A stretch of 64,000 nucleotides of DNA, taken from assembly GCA_028285495.1 (NCBI GenBank), contig JANQPB010000024.1, positions 186,001 to 250,000 on the forward strand, given 5' to 3'. The DNA is from Acidimicrobiales bacterium (lineage in GTDB: Bacteria > Actinomycetota > Acidimicrobiia > Acidimicrobiales > SZUA-35). Shown here one piece after another: positions 8,604 to 17,074 of the stretch. The notes beneath the pieces are model-generated. The model was not told the DNA's origin and made no database searches. It saw nothing but the letters and a program-made list of their open reading frames with translations. Both the position numbers and the translations under genes were made by a program. Within the stretch, counting starts at the first letter, position 1. Each line of letters begins with the position of its first letter.

Positions 8604-9059
8604 ATGGCAAACGAGAATAGTCAGAGTCGCGACTGGGTTGCTCAGCTTCTGGGGGTTGCGGTCGTAATCGCATTCGGCGCTTTTGTCGTCTACCTGTTGG
8701 CCAACCTCGATCTAGAGGAGAATGAGTGGACTAGGGCTGTCTTCTTGCTAGCGGGTGTCGAGGCCGTCGCCTTTGCTGCTGCGGGTTACTTCTTCGGAAC
8801 TCAGGTGCAGAGAGGCAAGGTTGAAGAGGCCCAGCGAGAAGCGCAGACGGCCGAACAGGTCAAGGACGCTGCCGTGGAGTCGGCTGCGGCTGAGAAGCGA
8901 AACCACCAGAATCTCGCAGAAGGGGTCGTTCAGGTCCTCGAGGGTCAGGCTGCGGCGGCAGGTCCCGGCGGGATGGCTGGTGGCGGGGCGGCGGGGACTC
9001 CTCAAGATCCCGCCGCGGAGTTGCTCCTATCGCAGGCCAGACGTGCGTTGGACCGCTAG
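8604..9059 (+). CDS. Two-span membrane protein with coiled coil and flexible tail, putative CHAT target
   Basis: 151 residues: two membrane helices (about residues 15-35 and 45-68), a charged coiled-coil stretch (about 70-108), a Gly/Ala/Pro-rich linker and a short C-terminal helix. No named family is recognised. The ATG at 8604 is preferred over 8598 because the only ribosome-binding site, GAGGG at 8593-8597, abuts 8598 but sits 6 nt before 8604. It starts 17 nt after the CHAT gene stop. A protease-accessible linker next to membrane helices is what one would expect of a pore or effector released by cleavage, but no cleavage site can be read from the sequence. Confidence 0.75.
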   Translation: MANENSQSRDWVAQLLGVAVVIAFGAFVVYLLANLDLEENEWTRAVFLLAGVEAVAFAAAGYFFGTQVQRGKVEEAQREAQTAEQVKDAAVESAAAEKRNHQNLAEGVVQVLEGQAAAAGPGGMAGGGAAGTPQDPAAELLLSQARRALDR

Positions 9060-9108
9060 CTGTAGCTCTCCCCGTAGGGTTGTCCGCAGGGTGTGGTAGA
9101 GCCAGGCG

Positions 9109-9654
9109 TCATCGGCGGTGTCTGGAGACCCGACTGATCATCGTATTCGAGGTCCCGGACCAGTCGGCGATCTCCCAGCTGGAGCGGCCGGCGTCGGCCT
9201 GCAGGCTGACCGCAGTGTGGCGTAGCCCGTCGGGCGTGAAGGCTGGTTCGATGTCGAGCTTGGCACAAGGAAGGCGGAGGGACCGAGCGAACCTGTGGCG
9301 GTCGACGGCGGTGCCGAAGGCGGAGGCCGCGACGATGTCGGTCTCGGTCGATGCCTTGCCCGGCCCGGGCTCGCATCTCATTGACCTCTTCGGCCCAGTC
9401 CTTCAGACGTCCCACCACAGAGCTCGATCAGGACGAGGCGGGAGCCGGTAGACGCACCGGCGCCCGTAGTACCGGAGCTTGTCCGCACAGCGCAGGTCGC
9501 CACAGGTCTCGGCCACCAACTGGCGGGGCCGTAGCCGTCGCCACCCGCCGGTCCTTCGCCGTGCCGACCGGTTCGAAGACGGGCTCGAACACCGGATCGG
9601 CGTGGTGGGTGGTCGCGTTATTGCCACTGGTGACCGAGTGTTTTCGGACTGCAC
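9109..9654 (-). pseudogene. Remnant of a tyrosine recombinase (phage-type integrase)
   Basis: The part from 9381 to 9109 encodes the C-terminal catalytic region of an integrase: FTPDGLRHTAVSLQADAG matches the HxLRHTxxS motif (first His changed to Asp), followed by an IADW..GTSNTMISRV segment that normally ends in the nucleophile Tyr. Here the Tyr is replaced by Ser (RVSRHRR). The same frame continues upstream past an in-frame TGA (9403-9405) to 9654 with a Cys-rich piece, and a different frame carries another plausible piece (9418 leftwards), consistent with frameshifts. Two catalytic residues are lost and the N-terminus is missing, so it cannot be active. Confidence 0.75.
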
Positions 9655-9689
9655 AGCGGCTTGGTTGGCGAGTGACTGGTGAGCCTGCC

Positions 9690-9839
9690 ATGGCCGCGAG
9701 CGCCTTCACCTCGATTGGTGTTGCGGCTGCTGTCGCAGCAGGAGCGTCGGCCGCCGCCAGTGGCCTTGCAGGCGTGGTAGTCGGGCTGGTTGCGGCCGTT
9801 CTGTCTTACGCCGGGGCGAAGGAGGGACGAGGATCGTAG
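9690..9839 (+). CDS. Possible 49-residue hydrophobic peptide
   Basis: ATG at 9690 opens a 49-codon frame of almost purely Ala/Val/Gly/Leu composition, forming one or two membrane helices and ending in a short basic-acidic tail. It is the end of a longer open frame whose earlier part is arginine/proline shadow. There is no clear ribosome-binding site. It could be a small membrane toxin-like peptide or chance; the size and bias leave this open. Confidence 0.3.
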   Translation: MAASAFTSIGVAAAVAAGASAAASGLAGVVVGLVAAVLSYAGAKEGRGS

Positions 9840-10082
9840 GCTCGGTGCAGCCCGTGTGAGTTTGTCATCTGGGCAAGTGTCTCGGTTGCGAAGCGTCGGC
9901 ATTCGCACGACGAACAGGGAGCTGGGCTTGAGGCCAGTTCGGGCAGGCGAATCGACTTCCTTGGATCACGGTCAGGCCGCCGGTCGTGGCCATCGGGCGT
10001 TGCCAGACCTAGGGTGCGGGGCAAGACTGGATCCAGTGGGCAACGGTGAGCGGTCGGCTCAGTTGACTCCGAAGGGCCAAAC

Positions 10083-11276
10083 ATGAGTGCAGAGTTGTTG
10101 ACGGCTCTGGCAGCCATCGTTACCGCTGCAGGTGTGGTCGGCGGCGCAATTCTCGCTGCGTATCGCTACCTTGCCCACCGGGAGCGGTACGTAGGAATTC
10201 GAACAGCATTCAGCGAGGCAGTTGAGGCCCTGAGCTCATCTGACTCGGTTCAACAGCGTGCAGGGGCTGTGATGCTCCGAAGGTTCTTCGATGAAGGAAC
10301 GGAGCAGGGTGGCAGGGGGACGCCGTATTCACGCGAAGCGCTGGCCGTCCTGACAGCGAGCCTCCGAGACGTTGAGACCGGGCCGTTCCAGAAGCTCCTG
10401 GCCGACGGACTCACGCATGCCCCGTCCTTGGCCGGCGCAGATCTTCAGAAGACCAACCTCCAAGGAGCGTATCTCTCGTCGAGGGCTGGCAATCCCCCTC
10501 TGGACCTGCGGGCGGCCGACTTCTTCAGGGCAGACCTCACAGATGCCTCGTTGAGGAGTGCAGACGCGAAAGGAGCGGTCTTCTTTCAGGCCCGCTTGAC
10601 GAATACGGTCTTCCGCAACGCAGATCTTCGCGGTGCGAACTTCGTTGACGCCGACCTATTGGGCGCCCGATTCGAAGGTGCGAACGTCGAGGGAGCGTCG
10701 TTCGCCGGTGCTCGAAACGTGCCGGATCATGTCGTCGCGCTGCTCGAATCCCTTGGCGACGATCTCGAGGCTTCGGATCTGCAGTCTGCCCCGAAGCGGG
10801 TCTTCCTCAGCAAGCCGGGGGCTGCGCAGATCGATGCGAGGCGGCTCGTCGATGCACTCTCCGATCGGATCGTCGAACATGGATTCGAGCTGGTGCATAT
10901 CGACCCCAGGAGCTACCCCGTTGCCGGCGCCGTTGCGGAGGTGCGTCGAGAGATGAGCGCCTGTTCCGGAGCCGTTGTGGTCGCGCTTCCAGACCTGACG
11001 GTCGCCGAAGGGCACTGGCGGTCGGCGACGCCGCAGACCCGGATTGTGGCCGACGAGAGCTTCCCATCGCCGTGGACGACGACCGAAACGGGAATGGCGG
11101 TTGGTCTGGGTCTGCCAGTCCTCCTGGCTGTGGCTTCCGGAGTGAGTGATCTGACCTTCGACTACAGTCAGCAAGAGCCGGCCATGTACCGAATCGACTT
11201 GGCGACTGACCACAGAAGCGACGCCTTTCGGCAGGCATTCGATGATTGGTGCGGAGCTGTACGTCAGCGCTCGTAG
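10083..11276 (+). CDS. Membrane-anchored pentapeptide-repeat protein with TIR-like C-terminal domain
   Basis: 397 residues in three parts. Residues ~5-27 are a membrane helix. Residues ~115-225 are pentapeptide repeats of the A(D/N)LxX type (for example AGADLQKTNLQGAYL and FRNADLRGANFVDADL), forming a right-handed beta helix. Residues ~240-370 begin RVFLSKPG and end in a WTTTETGMAVGLGLPVLLA segment, with an SACSGAVVVALP strand between. This is the layout of TIR or related nucleoside-deoxyribosyltransferase-like folds, in which the glutamate before the small-residue helix is catalytic. If so it would hydrolyse NAD+ or a nucleotide, as in TIR defence effectors; this is inference. GAAGGG lies 7 nt before the ATG. 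A small membrane partner follows. Confidence 0.8.
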   Translation: MSAELLTALAAIVTAAGVVGGAILAAYRYLAHRERYVGIRTAFSEAVEALSSSDSVQQRAGAVMLRRFFDEGTEQGGRGTPYSREALAVLTASLRDVETGPFQKLLADGLTHAPSLAGADLQKTNLQGAYLSSRAGNPPLDLRAADFFRADLTDASLRSADAKGAVFFQARLTNTVFRNADLRGANFVDADLLGARFEGANVEGASFAGARNVPDHVVALLESLGDDLEASDLQSAPKRVFLSKPGAAQIDARRLVDALSDRIVEHGFELVHIDPRSYPVAGAVAEVRREMSACSGAVVVALPDLTVAEGHWRSATPQTRIVADESFPSPWTTTETGMAVGLGLPVLLAVASGVSDLTFDYSQQEPAMYRIDLATDHRSDAFRQAFDDWCGAVRQRS

Positions 11277-11342
11277 GTGAGAGTCACGTGTGATTCTCAC
11301 GTTCTTCAGGGGAATGTGCCAAGCGACAGGGGGAGTGATTGG

Positions 11343-11810
11343 ATGGCAGCGTCAACAGCACGCACAACTACGGGTCTTGCTGTTGCCTTCGCGGCGGGGA
11401 CATTGGTAGCGAGCTGGGTTGCGAACCAGTATCTGAGCGCACGTTTCATCTCTGGACTATCCATGCTTCATGGCGAGCGCTTGGCTCGAAGCATGGACGA
11501 CGCTTGGGATGCATTGCTTCGCTTGACGGAGGCCGCTGGCTCCTCCGCTCGCGAGTTGCCTCTCCACGACAACGGAGATCGAGACGAGTCAATCGAACTT
11601 GATCTGCTTCGACTATCGCTGGAGCGAGTTCGAGCGGCATCAAGATCGGAGGCCACACGCGATCTGATTCATCGATCGTTGAGGCAGGAGCCGACCTGGC
11701 TGGGCTCTTCACACGACTACGCATGGGACGACTTCATCTTGGCGTCGCTACTTGCGACGATCTCTGGTCATGTCGAGGAGGAGATCGGCAGCCAGCGACT
11801 ATCGACCTGA
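11343..11810 (+). CDS. Single-span helical membrane protein of unknown function
   Basis: 155 residues: an N-terminal membrane helix (about residues 8-26) and a helical soluble domain rich in Arg/Glu/Leu. The ATG at 11343 is chosen because GGGGGAG lies ~6 nt upstream; the longer frame from 11277 has no ribosome-binding site. It lies 66 bp after the pentapeptide/TIR-like gene on the same strand and is the last gene before the right repeat, so it is probably co-transcribed with the TIR-like protein. No family recognised. Confidence 0.6.
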   Translation: MAASTARTTTGLAVAFAAGTLVASWVANQYLSARFISGLSMLHGERLARSMDDAWDALLRLTEAAGSSARELPLHDNGDRDESIELDLLRLSLERVRAASRSEATRDLIHRSLRQEPTWLGSSHDYAWDDFILASLLATISGHVEEEIGSQRLST

Positions 11811-11939
11811 GCCTGGTTGATGGCTTCACCGAGGTTGGGAGCCAACCGCCCTGGACCTGGTCGTCCTCCGGTGGATCTCGACACCATCGAGCGGACTGTT
11901 CTCTGCCGCTCGTTGGCGCCGACAACCGGTCCGGTGCGC

Positions 11940-12000
11940 TTCGAAGGCGGGGGGAGCCCACCAGGTACTCGGACACCTCCACCAGGGACTACCCGCCTCC
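11940..12000 (-). repeat. Direct repeat copy 2: 5'-half tRNA-Sec-like sequence (putative att remnant)
   Basis: Second copy of the repeat at 6544-6603, same orientation, 61 nt. It starts (minus strand) GGAGGCG and has the same internal 21-nt duplication and D-arm-like segment, but its loop reads CTTCGAA rather than CTTCAAA, so the UCA anticodon is lost. Homology stops right after the loop, as in copy 1. It marks the right edge of the segment containing the CHAT trio, the dead integrase and the TIR-like pair. Confidence 0.7.
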
Positions 12001-12082
12001 AGGGCCGGCCCGACGCCCGCTGGCGATCAGAATCGGCGCAAACCGATGGACCCGGCTTGGCGACGTCGTGCGAGCTCGGCGC

Positions 12083-14443
12083 TCACGCCGACATGACGTA
12101 GTAGCTGGCCCACTGCATCGGCGTTGGGGGATCGAGTCGCTCCATCAGGCCACCGCTCTGGTTCCTCCACCGACCCAGCGCCGAGAGCTGGAGCGACCGG
12201 AGGGCATCAGCGACCGGTTCGCCGCCGGCGATGGCCACTGCGACCTCGGTCTCCAGCTCCCGGACGAACGGCGTGTCGAGGATCGGCCACCCGGTCGCCA
12301 CGACGCTGCTGGTGCCGAGGAGCAGGAAGGTGGCGCCCAAGCCGAACCACTCGCCCACGGCTGCGGAGTCGGCCCCCGCTGCTGAGCAGGCAGACACGAA
12401 GACCGTCGATGGCGTCGTCGAGTCGGCCATGACCTCCAGGAGATCCGCCGCCGTGAGCAGGCCATCGTCCAGGACGAGACCGCCTGCATACGGGTCCCAC
12501 GGTTCGCTCGGTGCTGCGTGACCCATGTAGACCAGGGCACTTCCCGCACGGCGCCCGCCCTCGGCGATCGCCGTGACGAAGTTGGCCCTGGACGCAACCA
12601 TGGCCCCGGAGAACTCGGCAGAACCGAGATTCTTCGAGCTCGTCATCGTGAAGTGACTGTCGACTGGGCGGTGACGAGAGTGCTCGAGACTCCCATCGGG
12701 GTCGGCGCACAGCAGTACCACTTCTCGGCCGCCGCCCTCCGTGAGCGTCGGGACGCGGTGCCGTTCCGTCGCCGCCTTCCGTATCGCGGTCGGTGGCGCA
12801 ACGTGGACGACGGCGTACTCGAGCAGACGGATGTCGCCCCGCAGCGAGTGGGCGCCGAGCAGCTGGATCGGCAGGGTGCCCATCAGCCGGTCGGCGGTCA
12901 AGAACAGCCGAACGGGCTCGGCCACCCCATCGCGCACATCGTTCCCGACGGTGACCATCCGCTCGAGGAGCGGGCCCGGGAGGAGGGCCTCCCCGAGCTT
13001 CACCATGCCCTGGGACTCAGCCGCCGGCCCCGAGCCGAGGCCCGCGTCGATGGTGGTGCTCTCGAGGAAGATGTCGCCGCCCAGCTCGGCGAACGTGTTG
13101 ATGAGGCGGTAGAGCTCCTCGTGCTTCTCCACGTGACACGACTTGTGGGACCAGGTGCCACTGGCGTCTCGATAGGCGCAGAACGACCATCCCGCACCGA
13201 ACCACAGCCCGAGCCACTCCGCGCCCTCCGATGCGAGTTCCGGCCACTGGTCCTCGAAGGCAACGACGTCCGGAGGGTCGAGCACTTCCCCGACGGCTGA
13301 CGCCAGAGCCGAGACGCCGCCGACGGAGACAAAGGCGAGGCGCGCAAGCTGGCGATGGCCGAGCGCCAGGAGCTGGCCGGAGCGGGTCGAGCCGGGCTCG
13401 TTCACGCCGGCCACCCGGTCGGGAGTCGTCTGGAGTCGAGCATTCTCGATGATCTCTGCGAGTGCTCGCGAGTCGTCGTGTCGCGATGCCGCCGTCAACG
13501 CCACCACGCGTGCGTTGTCCATCTCCTCGAGGAGCGATCGCCTGACCCCGGCCGAGGCCAGGCTCGCGAGCCTGACGGTGCCGAGGCCAACCGCTTCCGT
13601 GGCAAGACGCAGGCCACCCTTGACGTCGCCGCTGCCGAGTCGTGCCACGGCAACGGCCGTGAGATACCGGACGACGTCGGTCGTGTCGTCCGACGACTCG
13701 ACCACGCCGGAGAGGGACTCCACCTGGCTCACGAAGTCCGTCGGGATGGCGACCGACTCGTCGTCGAAGAAGTTGACCACCCCGATGGCGAGTCCCAACA
13801 TCCTCGTGAGGCCAAGCGGTTCCAGGAGCTCTCGCCAATGCCGTGACAAGAGCTCGAGGCCCTCCGCGTTCTCGCCCGGAGAACGTGAGTTCAAGAGGGC
13901 GCCGATGTAGTTGGCCGTTGCGAAGGGGTCCTGGAGCGGTGCGGCCGGATTCAGCCTCGCTGCCGCGAACGCGATCGACTCCTCGTCGCCCGCTCCGCGA
14001 TCCAGTTGGATTTCCATTCGGAGCTGATCGAGCGCCTCTGCCGTCATCGAGTTGTACCGCGTTCCGGCCGTCAGCTCGTCGGCGCGCTCGAAGTACTCGA
14101 GCGCAGCGGTGCGAACGCCGAGCTCCGCGAGCATCGCTCCGGTGTTGTGGAGAAATTGCGCCAAGGCGATGCGGTCATCACTTGCTTCAAAGAGCGTCTC
14201 GGCACGATCGATATCGGCGAGCAGAGCCTCCAGCTCACCAAGCTCGAAGTTGATCTCGACCCGCAACTGATAGCAGTGCGCAAGTGGATCTCGACTTCGG
14301 GATGTCGGCTTGATCTCATACTCCTGCTGGAAGCCGACGATCGCCTCATCGACCAGCTCTTTCGCATCTCGTGGGCGACCGCTCTCCAGTAGCCGCTGCG
14401 CTCGTCGGGCCAGCTTGAAGGACGACCGCCGTGATCCTGCCAT
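12083..14443 (-). CDS. TPR-CHAT protein (caspase-like protease with helical repeats)
   Basis: 786 residues. The N-terminal ~350 residues are alpha-helical with TPR-like repeats (for example ALAQFLHNTGAMLAELG and AALEYFERADEL). The C-terminal ~330 residues are a CHAT domain: His in ALVYMGHA (about residue 640) and Cys in TVFVSACSAAG (about residue 684), with the family's closing ALGRWRNQS-type helix. The start at 14443 is fixed by a TATCAT box exactly 7 nt upstream (leaderless pattern); the 33 residues before it in the open frame are shadow. It is divergent from a small EACC1-like gene, the arrangement expected of CHAT-based conflict systems with a constant accessory component. Confidence 0.9.
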   Translation of the reverse strand: MAGSRRSSFKLARRAQRLLESGRPRDAKELVDEAIVGFQQEYEIKPTSRSRDPLAHCYQLRVEINFELGELEALLADIDRAETLFEASDDRIALAQFLHNTGAMLAELGVRTAALEYFERADELTAGTRYNSMTAEALDQLRMEIQLDRGAGDEESIAFAAARLNPAAPLQDPFATANYIGALLNSRSPGENAEGLELLSRHWRELLEPLGLTRMLGLAIGVVNFFDDESVAIPTDFVSQVESLSGVVESSDDTTDVVRYLTAVAVARLGSGDVKGGLRLATEAVGLGTVRLASLASAGVRRSLLEEMDNARVVALTAASRHDDSRALAEIIENARLQTTPDRVAGVNEPGSTRSGQLLALGHRQLARLAFVSVGGVSALASAVGEVLDPPDVVAFEDQWPELASEGAEWLGLWFGAGWSFCAYRDASGTWSHKSCHVEKHEELYRLINTFAELGGDIFLESTTIDAGLGSGPAAESQGMVKLGEALLPGPLLERMVTVGNDVRDGVAEPVRLFLTADRLMGTLPIQLLGAHSLRGDIRLLEYAVVHVAPPTAIRKAATERHRVPTLTEGGGREVVLLCADPDGSLEHSRHRPVDSHFTMTSSKNLGSAEFSGAMVASRANFVTAIAEGGRRAGSALVYMGHAAPSEPWDPYAGGLVLDDGLLTAADLLEVMADSTTPSTVFVSACSAAGADSAAVGEWFGLGATFLLLGTSSVVATGWPILDTPFVRELETEVAVAIAGGEPVADALRSLQLSALGRWRNQSGGLMERLDPPTPMQWASYYVMSA

Positions 14444-14468
14444 GCTGGGAATGATAGCGTTCGGCGCC
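14444..14468. promoter_or_regulatory. Compact divergent promoter between the TPR-CHAT and EACC1-like genes
   Basis: Only 25-28 bp separate the two start codons. On the minus strand TATCAT (14456-14451) lies 7 nt before the ATG at 14443. On the plus strand TAGCGT (14456-14461) lies 7-10 nt before the tandem GTG codons at 14469 and 14472. The boxes abut, so RNA polymerase can probably serve only one direction at a time. Both messages should be leaderless or nearly so. Confidence 0.55.
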
Positions 14469-14471
14469 GTG

Positions 14472-14831
14472 GTGACTGACCAGGAAGACGTGCGGTTGAA
14501 CGTCGATGTCGAGCTGGCCGAGAAGCTACTCGATGCGGGCATAGGGCGACCGTTTCGGCAAAAGCGCTCGACGGCGGAGGTGGTTCAAGCCGCTGTCACC
14601 GTCGTCTCTGCTGCGGCCAGTGTGGTGACGCTGATCACGAGTGCCGGCTCGCTGAGGGATGTCATCGCCATGCTGCTCTCCGGTACGACCGATGACGGCA
14701 CGGTTCGAATCGTGGCCACCGCTGATGAGCGGTCGGTCGAGCTCGAGGTCGATGGCGAGTCGACCGTCGAGGAGATCGCGGCGGCGCTGCACCGGTTCCT
14801 GGAATCGGAGAGCAACCGGAGCGGTTCGTGA
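14472..14831 (+). CDS. Small EACC1-like effector-associated protein
   Basis: 119 residues. A short charged N-terminus leads to a hydrophobic helix pair (about residues 35-65), then a compact beta-alpha C-terminus with the pattern TVRIVATADERSVELEVDG followed by an EEIAAALHRFLE helix. This matches what I know of effector-associated constant component 1 (EACC1): hydrophobic segment, two strands, one helix, typically next to CHAT or caspase-like effectors. Start GTG 14469 or 14472; the upstream frame to 14310 overlaps the divergent gene and is discarded. Its partner is the adjacent TPR-CHAT protein. Assignment is from pattern memory, so moderate. Confidence 0.6.
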   Translation: MTDQEDVRLNVDVELAEKLLDAGIGRPFRQKRSTAEVVQAAVTVVSAAASVVTLITSAGSLRDVIAMLLSGTTDDGTVRIVATADERSVELEVDGESTVEEIAAALHRFLESESNRSGS

Positions 14832-15193
14832 CCGGCGACCTGGCGGCGGTGCCGGTCGTCGGCGGGGCGGATCGTGGACCGTCGGATCCGCTCACATCGG
14901 ATCTGAGGCGGACGCCACGGAGGTCATCGACGACGTCCGCCAGTTCGGTCTCGAGCCGGCGCTGACGAGCATCGAGAACGGCGGTCCCAGCTGAGGGGTC
15001 GACGGGCCGTCGAGGTGCACGGCATCACGACGCGACAGGCGGCGGTGCGGTTGTGGGCCGCCCGTGCGATCGTCGAGTCGCCCAGCTTCTCGAGATGGCA
15101 GAAGGGCCGGAGGCGACCGACGGTCGTCGGGTCGTTCTGGTACCGTCCCATGCGCGCGAGCGGAGGGAACGGAGGTTCGAGATAGCGGGCAGC
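14832..15193. other. 362-bp gap with no gene I can support
   Basis: Short frames here have no domain character. A TACCGT box near 15139-15144 and a GGAGG near 15170 could belong to the promoter/leader of the GMC oxidoreductase gene. The segment marks the change from accessory to ordinary chromosomal content. Confidence 0.4.
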
Positions 15194-16897
15194 GTGAGTG
15201 CCGAGCGGTCGATCGTCGAGCCCGATGCGGTCTGCGTCGTCGGCACCGGTCCCGTCGGGCTCGCCCTCAGCCTGCGTCTCGCTCGGGGCGGCCAGTCGGT
15301 CGTGCTGGTCGACTCCGGCCGCTTCGTCGATCGTCAGCACCGCGACCTCACCGGCGGCACGGTGCGCCAGGCAGCATCGGTCGACGAGGGCCGTGATCCG
15401 ACGCTCCGACGATCGGGCACGCTGTACCAGTACGCCAAGTCCGACTACCTCATGGCCTCGCGCCATCTCGGCTCCGGTGGGAGCGCCAACCGCTGGCTGG
15501 TCCGTGGCCGCCCCGGCGGCCGACGGATGCTCCGCCTGGTCGAGGGCGACCCGGCCGACTTCGACGCCCGCCCCGACCTCGATCTGCCGGGATGGGCGGT
15601 GCCCTCCGACCGGATAACCGACCGCTACGGCGGCGCCTTCGACTTCTTCGGGCTGTCGGCCCGTCGGGCCGATCACCCGGTCGGCCAGAGCCCCCTTGCC
15701 GTCGACGCCACCGTGCTCCCGACCCGGGCCTTCTGGTTCGCGCCGGCGGACGTCGTCCACCGGGACCGTGTGGCCGAGGCCGTGGCCCATCCCGCCATCG
15801 AGGTCGTCGCCGACCGTCATCTGGTGGCCATCGAGTCGGACCGGGGCGAGCGCATCACGTCGATCACCGTCGTCGCCCCGCAGGGGGTCCCAACGAGGGT
15901 CATCGCCGGCCACTACGTGCTGGCCATGGGTGGGGTCGAGAACGCCCGCCAGCTCCTCCTCGCCGTCGAGGAGGGCCAGCTCTCGGACCCGAACGACACC
16001 CTGGGCCGCTGGTACGCCGACCACCCCCACGGCCGCTTCGGCTTCTTCACCCCGTCGGCCCCCGCCGACCTGGTCGAGCTGGCCGACTGGTACGACTTCC
16101 AGTTTCCGGACCGCGACGGGCCTCCCGTGCTCAACGGCCACGAGCTGGCCCCGGCCTCCGCCCGCCGGCTCGGCCTCCTCCGCTTCTCGATCGAGCTCGT
16201 CGGACGCCCGGCCGGCTTCCGGTCCAGGAGCATGGTGGCGATGACCCAGGCCGTCGACGCCACCTGGCAGCGAAGGCCGCGCCACCTCCTGGCTGCGATC
16301 CCCGACCTGTTCCGCTCCCCGTTCCGTTCCGCCCGCCTGGCCGCAGCGGTCGCCAAGGACCGCGTCCACGGCCCGCACCTCGGGGGCTGGAGCCAGCCGT
16401 CCGATCGCCTCCATGCGGTCGAGACCCTGGCGGTCGACGCGATGTTTGAGCAGCGCCCCTCGCCAGACAACCGTGTCCGGCTCGGCTCTCGGCGCGACCG
16501 GTTCGGTCGACGGCTCCCGTCACTCCACTGGTCGTGGAGCGCCAAGGAGATCGCCTCCATCAACCGGTCGGCCGACCTGGTGGCCGACGCCTTCGCCGCA
16601 ACCGGTCGGGGCGACTTCGTCACGATGGGCCAGCTCGGTCAGGGGGTGGTTCCCCGCGCCGGCAGTGGCTGGCACCACCTCGGAGGGACCCGCCAGTGCC
16701 CCGAGCCCGAGGGCGGGGTGGTCGATGGCGACAACCGGGTCAACGGCGTGGCCAACCTGACCGTCGTCGGCAGCTCGATCTTCCCCAACACGGTCGGCTA
16801 CGCCAACCCGACGCTCGTCGCCGTTGCCGACGCCCTCCGGGTCGCCGACCGCCTCCTCGGTCACGCCACCGCCGACTCGCACCCGGTTCGCGACTGA
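15194..16897 (+). CDS. GMC-family FAD-dependent oxidoreductase
   Basis: 567 residues. An N-terminal FAD/NAD Rossmann motif VCVVGTGPVGLALSLRL (about residues 12-28) ends in a VVLVDSG strand. The C-terminus has the GMC_oxred_C signature: GSGWHHLGGTRQCP, containing the catalytic-type His, and GSSIFPNTVGYANPTL. It probably oxidises an alcohol or sugar-type substrate with FAD; the substrate cannot be read. GTG 15194 is chosen because the flavin fold begins just after it; the upstream open frame adds 47 residues of shadow. It stands alone and converges on the regulator gene at 17125. Confidence 0.82.
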   Translation: MSAERSIVEPDAVCVVGTGPVGLALSLRLARGGQSVVLVDSGRFVDRQHRDLTGGTVRQAASVDEGRDPTLRRSGTLYQYAKSDYLMASRHLGSGGSANRWLVRGRPGGRRMLRLVEGDPADFDARPDLDLPGWAVPSDRITDRYGGAFDFFGLSARRADHPVGQSPLAVDATVLPTRAFWFAPADVVHRDRVAEAVAHPAIEVVADRHLVAIESDRGERITSITVVAPQGVPTRVIAGHYVLAMGGVENARQLLLAVEEGQLSDPNDTLGRWYADHPHGRFGFFTPSAPADLVELADWYDFQFPDRDGPPVLNGHELAPASARRLGLLRFSIELVGRPAGFRSRSMVAMTQAVDATWQRRPRHLLAAIPDLFRSPFRSARLAAAVAKDRVHGPHLGGWSQPSDRLHAVETLAVDAMFEQRPSPDNRVRLGSRRDRFGRRLPSLHWSWSAKEIASINRSADLVADAFAATGRGDFVTMGQLGQGVVPRAGSGWHHLGGTRQCPEPEGGVVDGDNRVNGVANLTVVGSSIFPNTVGYANPTLVAVADALRVADRLLGHATADSHPVRD

Positions 16898-17074
16898 TCG
16901 ACGTCCAGCGGGCGCCACCCGGTCGACCGCACACCAGACACGACGCCGTCCCTCCCCTCCTCCACCGCCATCGAGCTCACACCGCCGGTCGACCGACCGG
17001 CGCAGTCCGGTCTGCGCCCCGGGTCCGTTTCGGCCCCGTTAACGGGCGTCGGTGACGATGGCCGGGAATCCGAC

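Larger units (their letters stand above)
9060..10082. other. 1-kb degenerate stretch between two conflict-type gene groups
   Basis: The segment holds decayed coding sequence on the minus strand (9109-9654), a possible 49-codon plus-strand ORF (9690-9839), and about 240 bp before 10083 in which I see only a GAAGGG ribosome-binding site for the next gene. It reads as the scar of lost integration functions inside the element bounded by the 6544 and 11940 repeats. Confidence 0.5.

Noticed and set aside
14924..16414. 496-codon minus-strand open frame
   Set aside because: Antisense to the GMC oxidoreductase, which has clear FAD and GMC motifs.
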